From the NCBI RefSeq assembly GCF_030704535.1, contig NC_081820.1, forward strand, positions 26,827,001 to 26,891,000: a DNA stretch of 64,000 nt. Direction: 5' to 3'. A program made the position numbers and the translations under genes. The stretch comes from Vitis vinifera. Lineage: Eukaryota; Streptophyta; Magnoliopsida; Vitales; Vitaceae. Below the pieces are notes generated by a model that saw only the letters and a list, made by a program, of their open reading frames with translations, was not told the DNA's origin and made no database searches. Positions 1 through 10,304 of this stretch are shown here, in pieces; position 1 is the first letter of the stretch; each line of letters begins with the position of its first letter.

Positions 1-947
1 TGGTGGCTATATTGCAGATAGAATCATCGCCAAAACTAGCAGAAAATATGAAGAAATCAGCTTCTCGTAAGCATGCAATACTGGAAAACTAAAGCTGCAA
101 CTTTGTTTGTAATCAAAGGAAGGTAATTGAACAAAAAAAAAACATCATTAAATGCAACAGATAATCTTACTTCATTTGATGGCATTGCAGACTCTTCTTC
201 ATTTCTTTCCTTGAATGATTCTACAGAAAGTTTCATCTTTTTCCTCGCTTCCAACTGCTCATCGCATTCACTCGCTTTCCTCTTCTTTCTCCCAATACTC
301 CTCGACTTCCCTTTCTTATCTCGAACCTTCCACACATTCTTCTTCCTAAACAACAACTTCTCAAACTTCCACACCGCACAGCTCGTATCAATCACCGTCA
401 CTTCACTCCGCGAGTACGCCGAAAGATCCTGATTGCACTTCTCTTCCTCAGCATCCAAACAATCAACCTTCCCTTGATTTACCGTCTTCACCTCGCCGTT
501 CGAATCCTTCATCTCCGTCAAACTGTTATCGCCGCTGGACGGCGCCGTCGCCGGAACCTCATCCTCCTGCCGCACACTCGAGAGAAGGCAGATTTTAGGG
601 TTTGTTTGTTTCCTGGAACTCTTCTTCCCGGAAAGCTTGGGGATTTGGTTGGAGTCTCCCATGTTAAAAAGCTCCGCTAGAACATTGCTCATTATACCAA
701 ACCATTCCTTTTCTCCGGTCTCCGGCGGCTGGCTCCGATCTTGAACCGGCTTTTCATCGGAGCAAGTGGAATCGGATATGGATTTGGGATCGGAGGGTTT
801 GGTGATTGGAGAATTGGACAGGTTAGGGTCTCGGTGGGTGAGGAAGTGCTCGAGATCATCGTCGTTGCCGGTCGGAAAACCTTTGGCCGACCGGAGGCGG
901 TCGAGCCACTTGGAACCGGATTTTCCGGTGGAGATCGAACAGAGCAT
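1..947 (-). CDS. Unrecognised plant gene, 5' part (runs off left edge)
   Basis: Two exons are visible on the minus strand: 171-947 (ATG at 945-947) and 1-60, joined over a 110-bp intron with GTAAGA donor and AAG acceptor. The frame stays open across the join (after ...AMPSNE it continues ADFFIFSASFGDDS) and leaves the window, so the C-terminus is missing. The visible ~279 residues open with MLCSISTGKSGSKWLDRL. They are largely hydrophilic and include a basic, nuclear-localisation-like stretch (RKKNVWKVRDKKGKSRS, then GRKKRKASE), followed by an acidic, Lys-rich segment. No catalytic domain is recognised. The GC-rich exon, clean splice sites and conserved-looking N-terminus make a real gene very likely. 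A nuclear location is inference from the basic stretch; function is unknown. Confidence 0.8.
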
Positions 948-1204
948 TGCTCAGATTGTTGCTACCGGAACTGCAGAGAGGCGACAAAGACGAGAGGGGG
1001 AAGCGCATTCGCAGTTAAGAGAAGAATGCTATTGTGCGCGTGGGTGCGCGATACGCCTAGCTGCTCGTCTTCCAGATCTGAGACACGTGGACGACCCCGA
1101 AGACCATTTGCTCGTTCTGGATTTATTTCAATGGTCCAGATTCGACTTTACTGGATTACAATAGCCCTTGGATTTAAGGACTTTTTGGTGGTTGCCCGCT
1201 AAGG

Positions 1205-3136
1205 GCTGGCCACCAGTTGGGCTGGGCCCAGGCCCACCTAGAAAAAGAACGTGGTGGGTCCATTTAGCCCAACCTAATAATTTAGCTGGCTGATTAAATC
1301 TTTGGGCTTTTTCTTTAATTAGAAGTTGAAGTTGGTATCAAAATCATAATTATAAAAAATAAAAATAAAAATTTCATCAAAACACAAAATAATTTCCCCT
1401 ATAATTTAGCTATAAAATTCCAAAATTTATAATTCTTTTTACACAATTGGTTCTTGGATGATTTGAAGGAAAATAGAAAGATAAATAAAATAGAGAGGAA
1501 AATACGAAGGAAAGGGAAAAAAAAAAAAAGAATTATAAAATAAATTATTTTTTGTATATTTGTTTCAAATTCATTTCATTTCATTTTTTTGTATAAAAAT
1601 TAAATAATTTTAAAATACATATATTTCTAACTAATTTTAACTGCATTTGATTTATGGTTTACAGTAATAAAATCATTTTCATTAGATTATATTTGGTTTT
1701 CAAAAATATTGATAAAAATAAGAAAAATTAAATTCAATAAATTATTTTTATATGTTACTTGAAACTCATTTTACTTATTTTAAGTTTTTTATATAAATTT
1801 AAAAATAAATAAGTTTTCAAATAATTTTAATTATATCTGGTTTTTTTTTCATATCATTTCTCACACACAAACATACAAAATTATTTTCTGTAACATTTTT
1901 TTTCTTTTTCCTCGATATTTTCAGTAAACCAAAATATCATTTGGTATTAGAAAATTTTCCATGATATACACATTTATTAAATTATTATCACTTGATCAAT
2001 ATCCAAGTGGCAAAATGTGATTGGTTTAATTTTGAGGTGGAATTCACTATCTAGGGTCATGGATGGATGCCATGCCACCCACCAAAAGCTAATTGGAATT
2101 TTATTCAACCTTTGTTATGAATGGTTTTTTTGGTTATAATTGAATTGGTGTCATTCTCTACCACCCTTAAAACAAAAAGATAATGTTGCCTCAAGCAGTT
2201 GTCACCCCACTCATTTGAATGCATTATTGTTTTGTAGAATGACAATGCATCCATCCAATCAAATCTCATGCCAATGAAAAAAAAATTTATTTTTTTTATT
2301 TTTATTTATTGTTAAAACTCTCGTATCTTATTGTATGGAAAACTTTCTTTTGATTATTTATATTCCAAAATTTATAAAAAATAATGAGGACTTGTTTGGC
2401 AGCTTTTTTCAAAAATAATTTTAAAAAACAATTTTTTAGAACAGTTTTTAAAAACTATTTTTTTTTTATATTTTATAAAAATAAAGTCTATTTGAAAACT
2501 TAAAATATTTTTAACTTATTTTTAAATATATTTTAAAAATATTTTTATATATAATATCTTATTTTTAATCATTCCGTATAGTTATTTTTTAAAGCAACCC
2601 TAAATAATAATAATAATAAATAAATAAATAAATAATACCATCTAAAAATACTCTATTTTTTATTATTAAGAACAAAAGAAAAAGTTTTTTATTGACAAAT
2701 ATATTTTCCTAATTTTTATTCGAGAAACAGAAAACCGATATCGAAAATAATTATCAAAATAGACTCTAAGATGCTTCATCCCTCTTTCCACTTTCCAATT
2801 TTCCCACATGACCCATTAAAGTGAGAAAAAGAAGAATCAACATCAATGCAAGCCAAAGTTGTCATAGGTCAAGATATATCAATCAAGTCATTTAATTATG
2901 AGGATAATCTCCCACTCCTAAAAATGTTAAAAAAAAATTTTGAAGGCAAAAATACCCTTCACCCACATCTCACACCCAAATATTTTTTTTTTTACTCCTT
3001 GTAAATATTTCTTTTCTTTTTCTTTTTTTCTTTCCATTCCAACATTTTTGCTCTTCAACAAAAAATAAAAATAAAAATAAAAATACAAATAAAAATACAA
3101 GAAAACCCTTCAGTATTTCATGAAAATAAAGAGGGA
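1205..3136. other. AT-rich intergenic spacer
   Basis: No convincing ORF. It has long A/T runs, an (AAT/AAAT)n patch near 2605-2635 and, around 2393-2770, one of the degenerate TTTTAAAAACAATTTT-type dispersed repeats seen in several other spacers of the window. Confidence 0.6.
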
Positions 3137-3468
3137 CTAACGGCCCACCACCTCCACCAGGGTTTCAAAACAATGCAGCCCATCAAGCTGTGGCGCCACT
3201 GCCACCTTGGCCACCTGTCCACCCTTCACCTTCTCCTTCATTCTCACCACCAAATCCTCCATGGATCCTCCAAAACCCTGAATCCAAATTCAGTATAAAG
3301 AAAAGGGAAAGAGAAAGATCAGATTTGTTTACAAGTCTGTAGCAAAAAAAAATAAAAAACAAGCTATTTTATCACCTGATTAGCTCTGGAATGGCTCCTA
3401 TCAAAGAAGAAAAACCCAACAGCAGCAGCCACAGCTGGTACTGTCACACATACAGAACCTAAACCCAT
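3137..3468 (-). CDS. Small protein with LDGLHCFET C-terminal signature (paralogue A)
   Basis: A two-exon gene: exon 1 3376-3468 (31 codons, ATG 3466-3468) and exon 2 3137-3277 (47 codons with TAG), joined in phase 0 across a 98-bp intron (donor CAG|GTGATA, acceptor TTCAG|GG). The 77-residue product has a hydrophobic N-terminal segment (MGLGSVCVTVPAVAAAVGFF), which may be a signal anchor or transit-like sequence. A short basic helix-prone middle (MEDLVVRMKEKVKGG) follows, then the C-terminal signature APQLDGLHCFETLVEVVG. That signature is shared almost exactly with the gene at 5702-5977, although the N-termini are unrelated by eye. A (GA)n tract starts only a few bases upstream of the ATG, as in many plant leaders. 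The gene was missed by simple ORF scanning because both exons are short. Function is unknown; a stress-related role is inference from its paralogue's promoter. Confidence 0.75.
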
Positions 3469-3470
<2 letters not shown>

Positions 3471-3499
<29 letters not shown>

Positions 3500-3500
3500 C
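3471..3500. repeat. (GA)n microsatellite in a 5' leader
   Basis: About 14 GA dinucleotides sit directly upstream of the start codon of the small gene at 3137-3468. On the coding strand they read as a CT-rich leader. A second GA run lies at about 3644-3661. Confidence 0.85.
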
Positions 3501-3501
3501 A

Positions 3502-4518
3502 AAGAAGAAGAGACAATTCAGCTCTTTTAAGTACGGGTATTGTGGAAGAGATTGAGGGAGTAAAGCAAAGGAATATGGGATGTCTTGGTGGAGAAGAAAA
3601 GGAATGGAATGGGAAGAAATTGAAGGGAGAGGGAGAGGGAGATGGAGAGAGAGAGAGAGAGGGGGGGAGAATTTTATAATTGGGTTCTCTGATATTCTCA
3701 CCTCCCCTCTTATGGATTTTCCATGAAATCGAGGTGGGTAGGTGACACGTACCAAAATTGCTTCTGACCTGTAAAAGGAAATATCATATGTATTTATAGT
3801 CATTAAATTCATTAATTGAGAAGAATTCTGATTATAAAAAAGGGTATTTTCTTATTTCAATTAATAATTTATAGGAATTAAAGGTAGCGTATCTTCTTTG
3901 AGAAAGCAAACGAAAAAAAGAAGTATCTGTTTGTTTGAGGCAATGATTTTATAAAGAATTTTTAATTTATTTTTTTTAACATTGAAAAGTTTTTATTATA
4001 TAAATATTAAAAATATTTTTTAAAATTATTATCAAACACACTCTAAATTTTAGAATTATAAATAATTTATATTAAAATAAAAATAATAATACTTTTATTT
4101 TATATATATATATATTAATAAATAATAATAATAATGACTCATTGAAAATAATAATAAGTTTTTAAAAAATATTTAAAGACGTAATTTAATTTTTTATTTT
4201 TTTTTTACTTTTATAAAAAATCTTCTCATTTTAAAAATAAAAATAGAAGCCATCACCTAACCGACACTATACCAACCAACTAAATTAAGCCACGAGTTAG
4301 AGTAACATAATGTTTGTAATTTATATTGGATGTTAGGCTATTTAAAGGTGGTGACATTGACATGGTAGATAAAGAGATAGGAATGGATATGAATCAATGA
4401 TCGGATGAAGAAGAACAGGATAGCCCTATCTATCCTCTAAATATATATATAAAAAAATCCATTGGATTTGAAGTGGATGACGTGGAACATCAAAACTAGG
4501 ACACGTCACACCGTCACT
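3502..4518. other. Promoter side and AT-rich spacer
   Basis: This stretch lies upstream of the small minus-strand gene. A TTTATAAT box is near 3672 and an ACACGT core near 3744. From about 3900 it is AT-rich with a (TA)n patch near 4104, and no gene is seen. Confidence 0.5.
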
Positions 4519-4752
4519 TTAAGCCATCTCCCACTTTATTTTATTTTGTCTTACTATTATATCCTTGGAGGTGGACACCTCACCCCCGTTATGCTTTGTT
4601 TCAATAAACACGTATCATGAAGGTGAAATTTTTGTTAAGCCATCTCCCACTTTATTTTATTTTGTCTTGCTATTATACCCTTGGAGGTGGACACCACACC
4701 CCCATTGATGCTCTTTTTCAATAAACACGTTTCATGAAGGTGAAAATTTTGT
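4519..4752. repeat. Tandem duplication, two copies, 116-bp period
   Basis: The segment beginning TTAAGCCATCTCCCACTTTA is repeated at 4519 and again at 4635, with the same internal landmarks in order (TTGGAGGTGGACACC, CAATAAACACGT, TCATGAAGGTGAAA). By eye the copies are close to 90% alike, so the duplication is fairly recent. It abuts the LTR fossil that follows. Confidence 0.9.
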
Positions 4753-4754
4753 TG

Positions 4755-5282
4755 ACATGGTCGTAAGCCTCGAGAAAAATATTATTCACTTTGAATTTAA
4801 AGGGGCTCTCACGAATTTAAAACGTGTCTATAGGATTAAAAAAAGTTCATACTTATATAATATCAGAAATTTTCCCTTCATCCGATGTGGGATATTACAA
4901 ATACCCCACTATATAGACACAACATCCTCATTGTGTCTCACGGGATTGCGGCCAAATAGACGAACACTCTTACGGGGCCAAATAAACCCCCACACCGAAG
5001 TCGAAGATCGACTCTGATGCCATTTGTAACGACTCACTTCCAATCGTGTAAATATTGTCCGTTTTGAACCTAAATGGGGTGTTTGTATGTTTGACCCCAT
5101 AATCCCATGGGACACAACAAGGACATTATGTCTATATGATGAAGTGTTTGTAATATCTCACATCAAATAGGAGAGAAAGCTTCCAACACTATATATGTAG
5201 AGGTTCATCTTAACCAAATAAACGCGTGTTAAAACCGTAAGGACTCCTTTAGGTCTAAAGCTTGGGATGGGGGTTTGTGACA
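4755..5282 (-). mobile_element. TRIM-like LTR retrotransposon fossil, rearranged
   Basis: It shows the hallmarks of plant TRIM elements: LTR-end words of the kind ATGTGGGATATTACA and TGTAACGACTCA and, next to the latter, a methionine-tRNA primer-binding-site-like word reading TGGCATCAGAGTC on the minus strand. That places the element on the minus strand. There is no coding capacity, as expected for a TRIM. The left part (about 4760-4960) and right part (about 5090-5270) are inverted copies of each other at roughly two-thirds identity by eye, so this is not a simple LTR-internal-LTR arrangement. It is a broken, old copy; arm divergence suggests considerable age. Confidence 0.6.
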
Positions 5283-5701
5283 TCGCACATAGGGAAAAAG
5301 TTTATAAAATCATTACAAGAACCATGTAGTTTATAAATCATTACAAGAACCATGTAATTTACAACAACCACTTCTTTTCTAGTGTTCTTGATTCGTATGA
5401 TAATATTTGAGTTTAGAAATAGATTAATTTTATTTTAAAAAAATCAAAAACAAAAATCTTTCTATTTTTTCTTGAGTGAAATTTTGAATTTTTTTTCTTA
5501 TATGTATATATTTCATTATTGCAACATTTTTAAATTTAATGTAATTAGTGAGGTCGGAATATGGCGATGAGAGGAAGATGAAAGATGATGAAATAATATA
5601 AACAAATCACATAGTAATAAAAAGAATGTTAATTTAATATCATTTCTACGAAATGATTCCAAAATTTATCTGCGGATCGTTTTTCTTTACAATTTCTCTA
5701 C
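5283..5701. other. AT-rich spacer
   Basis: Nothing gene-like is seen. A short direct repeat (TTTATAAATCATTACAAGAACC type) occurs at about 5299-5350. Confidence 0.5.
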
Positions 5702-5977
5702 TCAATAACGCACAATCGTTTCAAAACAGTGCAATCCATCCAACTCCGGCGCGAACCTAGACCTTTTCTCCTCCGGCCGCCGCTGCTTCTGCTGCGACGG
5801 CGGCGACTGCGGCGGCGGCGGCAAAGTATTGCTCCTTTCCTTCTCTTCCTTCTTTATCACCATCGCCTCTTTCGGAGCCGTCTTTTCCCTGAGAGATGGA
5901 ACCAAGGAGAGCTTCAATTTCTGGCAGAAGGGTTCGAAGCTGAGAGCATCGAAGGCGCTGATCATCGACGTCATCAT
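5702..5977 (-). CDS. Small protein with LDGLHCFET C-terminal signature (paralogue B)
   Basis: A single-exon gene of 92 codons including TAA. The open frame extends upstream, but only through a GTG, so the first ATG (5975-5977, followed at once by a second ATG) is chosen. The product has 91 residues. It opens MMTSMISAFDALSFEPFCQK, followed by a Lys/Glu-rich stretch and a proline/glutamine-rich linker (LPPPPQSPPSQQKQRR), and ends SRFAPELDGLHCFETIVRY. The terminal APELDGLHCFETIV is nearly the same as in the gene 2.3 kb downstream (3137-3468), which points to relationship or shared selection. I recall small plant stress-induced proteins with similar C-termini but cannot name the family with certainty. 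A TATA-type box lies about 106 bp upstream, with ABRE, W-box and CGCG-type motifs beyond it. Confidence 0.78.
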   Translation of the reverse strand: MMTSMISAFDALSFEPFCQKLKLSLVPSLREKTAPKEAMVIKKEEKERSNTLPPPPQSPPSQQKQRRPEEKRSRFAPELDGLHCFETIVRY

Positions 5978-6082
5978 AATGATATTGTGAGGGAAGAAAC
6001 AAAAAACAGATTGGTTATGAGGGTTAGAGAGAGACTTGGAAGAAGGAGAATTGTGTGATTTTTTGGAGGAGACCACCGTAGG

Positions 6083-6090
6083 TTTATAAA
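6083..6090 (-). promoter_or_regulatory. TATA box, TTTATAAA
   Basis: A perfect palindromic TTTATAAA sits 106 bp upstream of the ATG at 5977, a normal distance for a plant TATA box plus a short leader. Confidence 0.6.
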
Positions 6091-6156
6091 GGGTTGAGAA
6101 TTAGGGGAGTGCTCAGAAATTTCTGGTAAGACGGTGAGCTGATAGGGTGGGGTCTG

Positions 6157-6423
6157 ACGCGTGGCCTCGAAGAGTCGTAGAAGGCCATAGTGGGTGTGTG
6201 GCGGTGGCTTCTGGATGGACCCGGTACTTACCCGTCAGCCATGCCCACGCGTGCACACCATCGCATGAACCCACCTGCTCCGCGTTGTGGGAGAAGATCC
6301 AAGAGTGTGTGGGTCACGCAAGGTGGAGAGAAGGGAGATTGGAGAGTCAATTGAATAGAAGAGGTCGTGGTTGACGTGGCGTGGGGATGCCACGTTTGAC
6401 TCCACGGGGAAACTACATTGACC
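6157..6423 (-). promoter_or_regulatory. Stress-type cis-element cluster upstream of paralogue B
   Basis: Two ACGCGT cores (6157-6162, 6247-6252) fit CAMTA-type CGCG boxes. ACGTGGC (6374-6380) and GCCACGT (6389-6395) form an inverted pair of ABRE/G-box-like cores 8 bp apart. TTGAC W-box cores occur at 6371, 6396 and 6418 (the last TTGACC). Each motif is short and could occur by chance; having so many within 270 bp of a small gene's upstream region is what makes it notable. The region is also GC-richer than its surroundings. Confidence 0.45.
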
Positions 6424-6711
6424 GAAGAAAACTTGTAAAACCTGTAAACTAACCTTTCACACATCATCAAATGGTGCACGTGTTGGAGGAGATGGTTGGA
6501 GTGGATACATGGACCACCTAACCCACGGCCCAATTCAAATCAGTATTCTAGAAACCTCAGGCCCAAAGCCCACTCAAGGAATTCTAGACGGGTGGCTGCC
6601 ACAGTGAGGAAATGTTCTCCAATCCCAACTCTCAATCAATCTTAACCCGTTTTATCAGTTAGCAATGAACCTCTGCTAGGCTAATTTCCCTCTTGATACG
6701 AGGTTAATTCT
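6424..6711. other. Spacer before LINE remnant
   Basis: No gene is supported. The ORF-like stretches here run antisense to one another and have no recognisable domain. Confidence 0.4.
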
Positions 6712-7770
6712 ATGGATGCAATGGCGGGTGACAACCACCATGAGAAGGTGCCTATCAAGCTATGGTACCCTTGTATTAGCAAAGAGATGAATAAGAATTG
6801 TTGGGCCCAAGATCGAGCACCTAAATTCGGGGAAGGTGACCAGAGATTTGCAGGCGGTGTTGGAGATTTGCAGCTAAATGCCACTCTCTTTGGGAGCAAG
6901 TTATTATTCTTAAATTTAAGCAAGAAAAAGGGGGGTTGGTGCTCAACGGCAGTGGGCGATGGTTATAGGGTATGTTTGGAAGGCGATCAAAAGGAGTCCA
7001 TATCAAGGACAAATGTCCAAATTTTGGTGAGATGGATGGTGTAGTGATCCATAAAGAATCCTTTTGATCATTTTTCTCTCTGGCCAACACTATAGATGTA
7101 CAAGTAGCGATGGTATGGGAACAATTTGGGGAAAGAGGTTGGGGGAACCCTCATTTCCCAAAGACAATTTATGATTGAGAATATGGAGTGGCATCCTTTT
7201 TCTAGAAACTCCAGGCATGCTTAATTAGGAAATGGAAGGATGACAGTTAGGAGTAACAGGAATGCGAAGGTGGCAGGTTATCCCTCAAATCCTCCTACCA
7301 TCACTAATCCAAGGAAGAAGCTAGCCATTTCCTACAAAAGGTGTTTGGAATGCCTGGGCTCCTGTGAAGGTGTGGTTTTTTGGCTTACGAAGCTTTGTGG
7401 GATAAAATTTTGACAACCAATAAATTTAAAAGGAGGGGAAGGATTATTTCAAACAAATGCAATATGTGCAGATGGACTAAATACCTGCTCCTTCACTATC
7501 CTACAGCAAGTATCCCATGGCAATTCATATTCTCTTGGTTTGGTTAAGCTGATATGGAACTTTTATGAACAAGAACCGAACAAAAAAGCTTGGAAGACCG
7601 CTCCATTGTATCTATTTTGGACGTTGTGAAAGGGAAAAACATGTAGACATTGGAAGACTCAAAACTATAAGAACACACAATTAACCTCTCTTTATGAGCT
7701 GCATTTTTGGAATGGGTAAGACAGTATATGATCATAATAGACTTTGTGCATTGGATTAACTCAAAGTAAG
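6712..7770 (+). mobile_element. L1-type LINE, 3' end of ORF2 (decayed)
   Basis: Read on the plus strand in shifting frames, this follows the usual C-terminal order of plant L1 ORF2 proteins. A post-RT segment comes first (GYRVCLWKAI-like after a frame change near 6960). The zf-RVT region follows near 7375-7540 (FFAYEALWDKILTTNK, FKRRGRIISNKCNMC, then LLLHYPTASIPWQFIFSWFG). The usual tail of such elements ends it (KKAWKTAPLYLFWTL, then INLSL, AAFLEWVRQYMIIIDFVHW). The second zinc-ligand cysteine pair is not fully kept. There are several in-frame stops and frame changes, no upstream RT or endonuclease domain, and so a typical 5'-truncated dead copy. No clear poly-A tail or target duplication was found. 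Confidence 0.8.
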
Positions 7771-9368
7771 GAATGAGGGTTCAGTTCGTTCGATGTTAAC
7801 AAGGTAAGAAGTTGGCACACATCTCCAATATCTGAAGGTAGAAGGCTAGGAAGGATATATCAACTAGTTCTTAAGGCCAGACCAGAAAACCTATTTTCGC
7901 TCATCAAGTCAAGTGAAAAACCTGGCAGAATCAAGTCAAGCTGAAGACATTATAGCCGGGCGAAATGGCTTCTCATCAGGTGGACAAGCTTAAGAAGAGA
8001 ATAGGATGGGCACACTACCTACTAAGAAAAAACTTAACACGATATAGATATCGAGTTTTCCCATGACTAATAAGTTAAGGTTTCTGGAATTTATTTTCCC
8101 CTCTTGCTAAAGGAAATAGTTACTACTCCCTGTGGACTTGAGAAACATAGCACCTGTTCAGCTTTGTAGCTAGTCAATGCCCCCATAAACTTCAAAAAAC
8201 TAATAATAGCAGGCTGCTGGTGTGTTTAAATGTTCTCAGCTACAGAATGAAGGAGTAGAGGTCCTTAATATAACAGCTGAAAAGGTTCAATTGGACATGG
8301 TGACAAGCACCATACTGGTGTAATGGTAATGACATTAGATTTAGAACCAAGAATACCCATCCAATCAGGTTGAGTAATAGAATGACCCTTGCATATAAGG
8401 GCATCTAGTGTCACTAATATTTCCGATGTGTTGTGTTACTATCTACTTGCATCAATGCAAGGGATAATCTTGCATGTAGTCTAACACCATCAAGTGTAGA
8501 ACTATCTGAGCTTAAATCAACACCAGAAACTACCTAGAAAATCAGCTTTAAACAGTTTAAAACCTAGTTCTGCTTTATAAAATCCATATAATGACAACAG
8601 GGACTAAGGTCAATTGTAGCACTAATGGGATTATTTCTCACTAGGGGTTGGGCACCTAATTTCAAGGTTCAAGAAAAAAGAAATACAAAACACCAAAAGG
8701 GTTTAATTAAGGGGCAATGAATGTAAAGAACTATAAACAAAACCATTAAACATCTAAGCAAAATTCATATATTCAACTGTGAAGGAAAGACAAGATTGCA
8801 TACTTTATTTTCAGGTAAACCCAATATATTTGACCTATTCACAGGCAAACCCAGGCCGCAGCCTGCCATCTGGCCAAAGCCTTCATACCGCCCAAAATTT
8901 GAGCATCAACAAATTCCACTTCTAGCCACTACGTGACACGACTACCTCCTGCCCCCATGTAAAAACAAAACAATCCAACTTCTTTGAATTCCTTTCAAGT
9001 TTGAGGAGAATGTATTCTTCCTCCTCTTCCCCACCTCCCGGCCCCTCACCTTCTCTATAGCCTAGACACTCAAAAACCAAATCCCACCCAAAAATATTAA
9101 ATGAGAGCCAAATGCCTTAGATATTCAACAATCCATGCCAAATCTAAATCAATAGAGTTCATCTCAAGTTTCAACTAGAGCCAAACATAATAGAATTTGG
9201 AAAATTTCAACTACCTGTAAGTCTGAAAATTTCTTCTAAGAATCTAGAGTGATGTCAAGATACAACCAAATTCATAGAATCGTAAAACAAAAACTTTAAT
9301 GAGTTGCCACTCCAGCATGTCCTAATTTGCAAAAAGAACAATATCATACTGAAAGCCGAAAGGAGCTC
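7771..9368. other. Intergenic, nothing recognised
   Basis: There is no ORF with coding character. The right end (about 9200-9368) is likely the 3' UTR and downstream flank of the P1 gene. Confidence 0.5.
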
Positions 9369-10304
9369 CTAGTCAAACAAGCTGAATCCCATGTCGTCGT
9401 CACTTTCTTCCTTTGGTTCTTCCTGTATCACATTCAAAAACAAGTAATAAGCAAATCAAACAAGAAAAACTCAATGTCATTAGAAATATGAAAAAAACTC
9501 ATCACAGTAACTATGAAAAATAAATGTTGCTTAGAGAGCAATAATATAAATCATTTCCCTCTCTTATAATCATTTCATTATTTGAAACAGCTGAAAACTA
9601 AACCAACACAACTACTACTAATTAGCTTAGACTTTATGTGAATTTTTTTTCATGTTTTTGGAAACATAACCAAATTCAAACTAGTGCACAGATGCACCGT
9701 TGAACTCCATTTGGAGTTCTAAACCTATAGAGCTTATCCTCTTGCACTTACAGTGGGATTCCCACCATGGAATTGATTATAGCGTAGTTCAGATCCAATT
9801 CCAAATCACTCGTATCAAATCTCGATTCCAAGGCTATATTAAATCCACTACAACCAAATCCAGTGACCAATAAATTTCTAAGCTGTACCAAAAACTAGAT
9901 TAAAAACAGCATACCTTCTTCTCCTCAACTACAGGAGCGGCGGCAGCAGCCGAAGCACCACCAGCAGCTGGAGCGGCAGCAGAGACGGGAGCACCGCCTC
10001 CACCGGAACCAACGTTGGCAATGAGATCTTCAACGTTTCTCTTCTCGACTAGCTTAGCGAATAGAGCCGGCCAGTAAGACTCAACCTCCACCTTCGCAGC
10101 TTTCACCAAAGTATTGATCTTCTCCGGCTAACCATCAATCAACGACCAAGTCCACAAATCCATCAAAACCGCAACAAAACGAATCGAACAAGTAATCATC
10201 GGAAACGAGAGAAAGAGCGATAGAGATTGGCTTACTGTGACTGAGATTCCGTCATCATGGAGGATGAGAGTGGCGTAAGTGCAAGCTATCTCGCCGATCG
10301 ACAT
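9369..10304 (-). CDS. RPP1: 60S acidic ribosomal protein P1
   Basis: Three exons: 10236-10304 (23 codons, ATG 10302-10304), 9915-10127 (71 codons) and 9369-9422 (18 codons with TAG). All joins are phase 0 with GT-AG borders. The 111-residue product has the usual P1 length. The N-terminal helical dimerisation domain starts [20 protein letters not shown], runs through [19 protein letters not shown], and is followed by an Ala/Gly-rich hinge (about residues 58-90). An acidic tail with the invariant ending [11 protein letters not shown] follows. Known role: P1 pairs with P2 on uL10 to form the lateral stalk of the large ribosomal subunit, which recruits elongation factors in the cytosol. The Ser before DDDMG is the usual phosphorylated position in this family. 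No missing residues are seen. Confidence 0.97.

Noticed and set aside
127-1202. Plus-strand ORFs over the first gene
   Set aside because: They are antisense shadows of the minus-strand exon 171-947, with no domain and no splice support.
8280-8420. tRNA-like stretch (GGTGTAATGGTAATGACATT)
   Set aside because: It resembles an A-box by eye, but no matching B-box, acceptor stem or anticodon arm could be folded.
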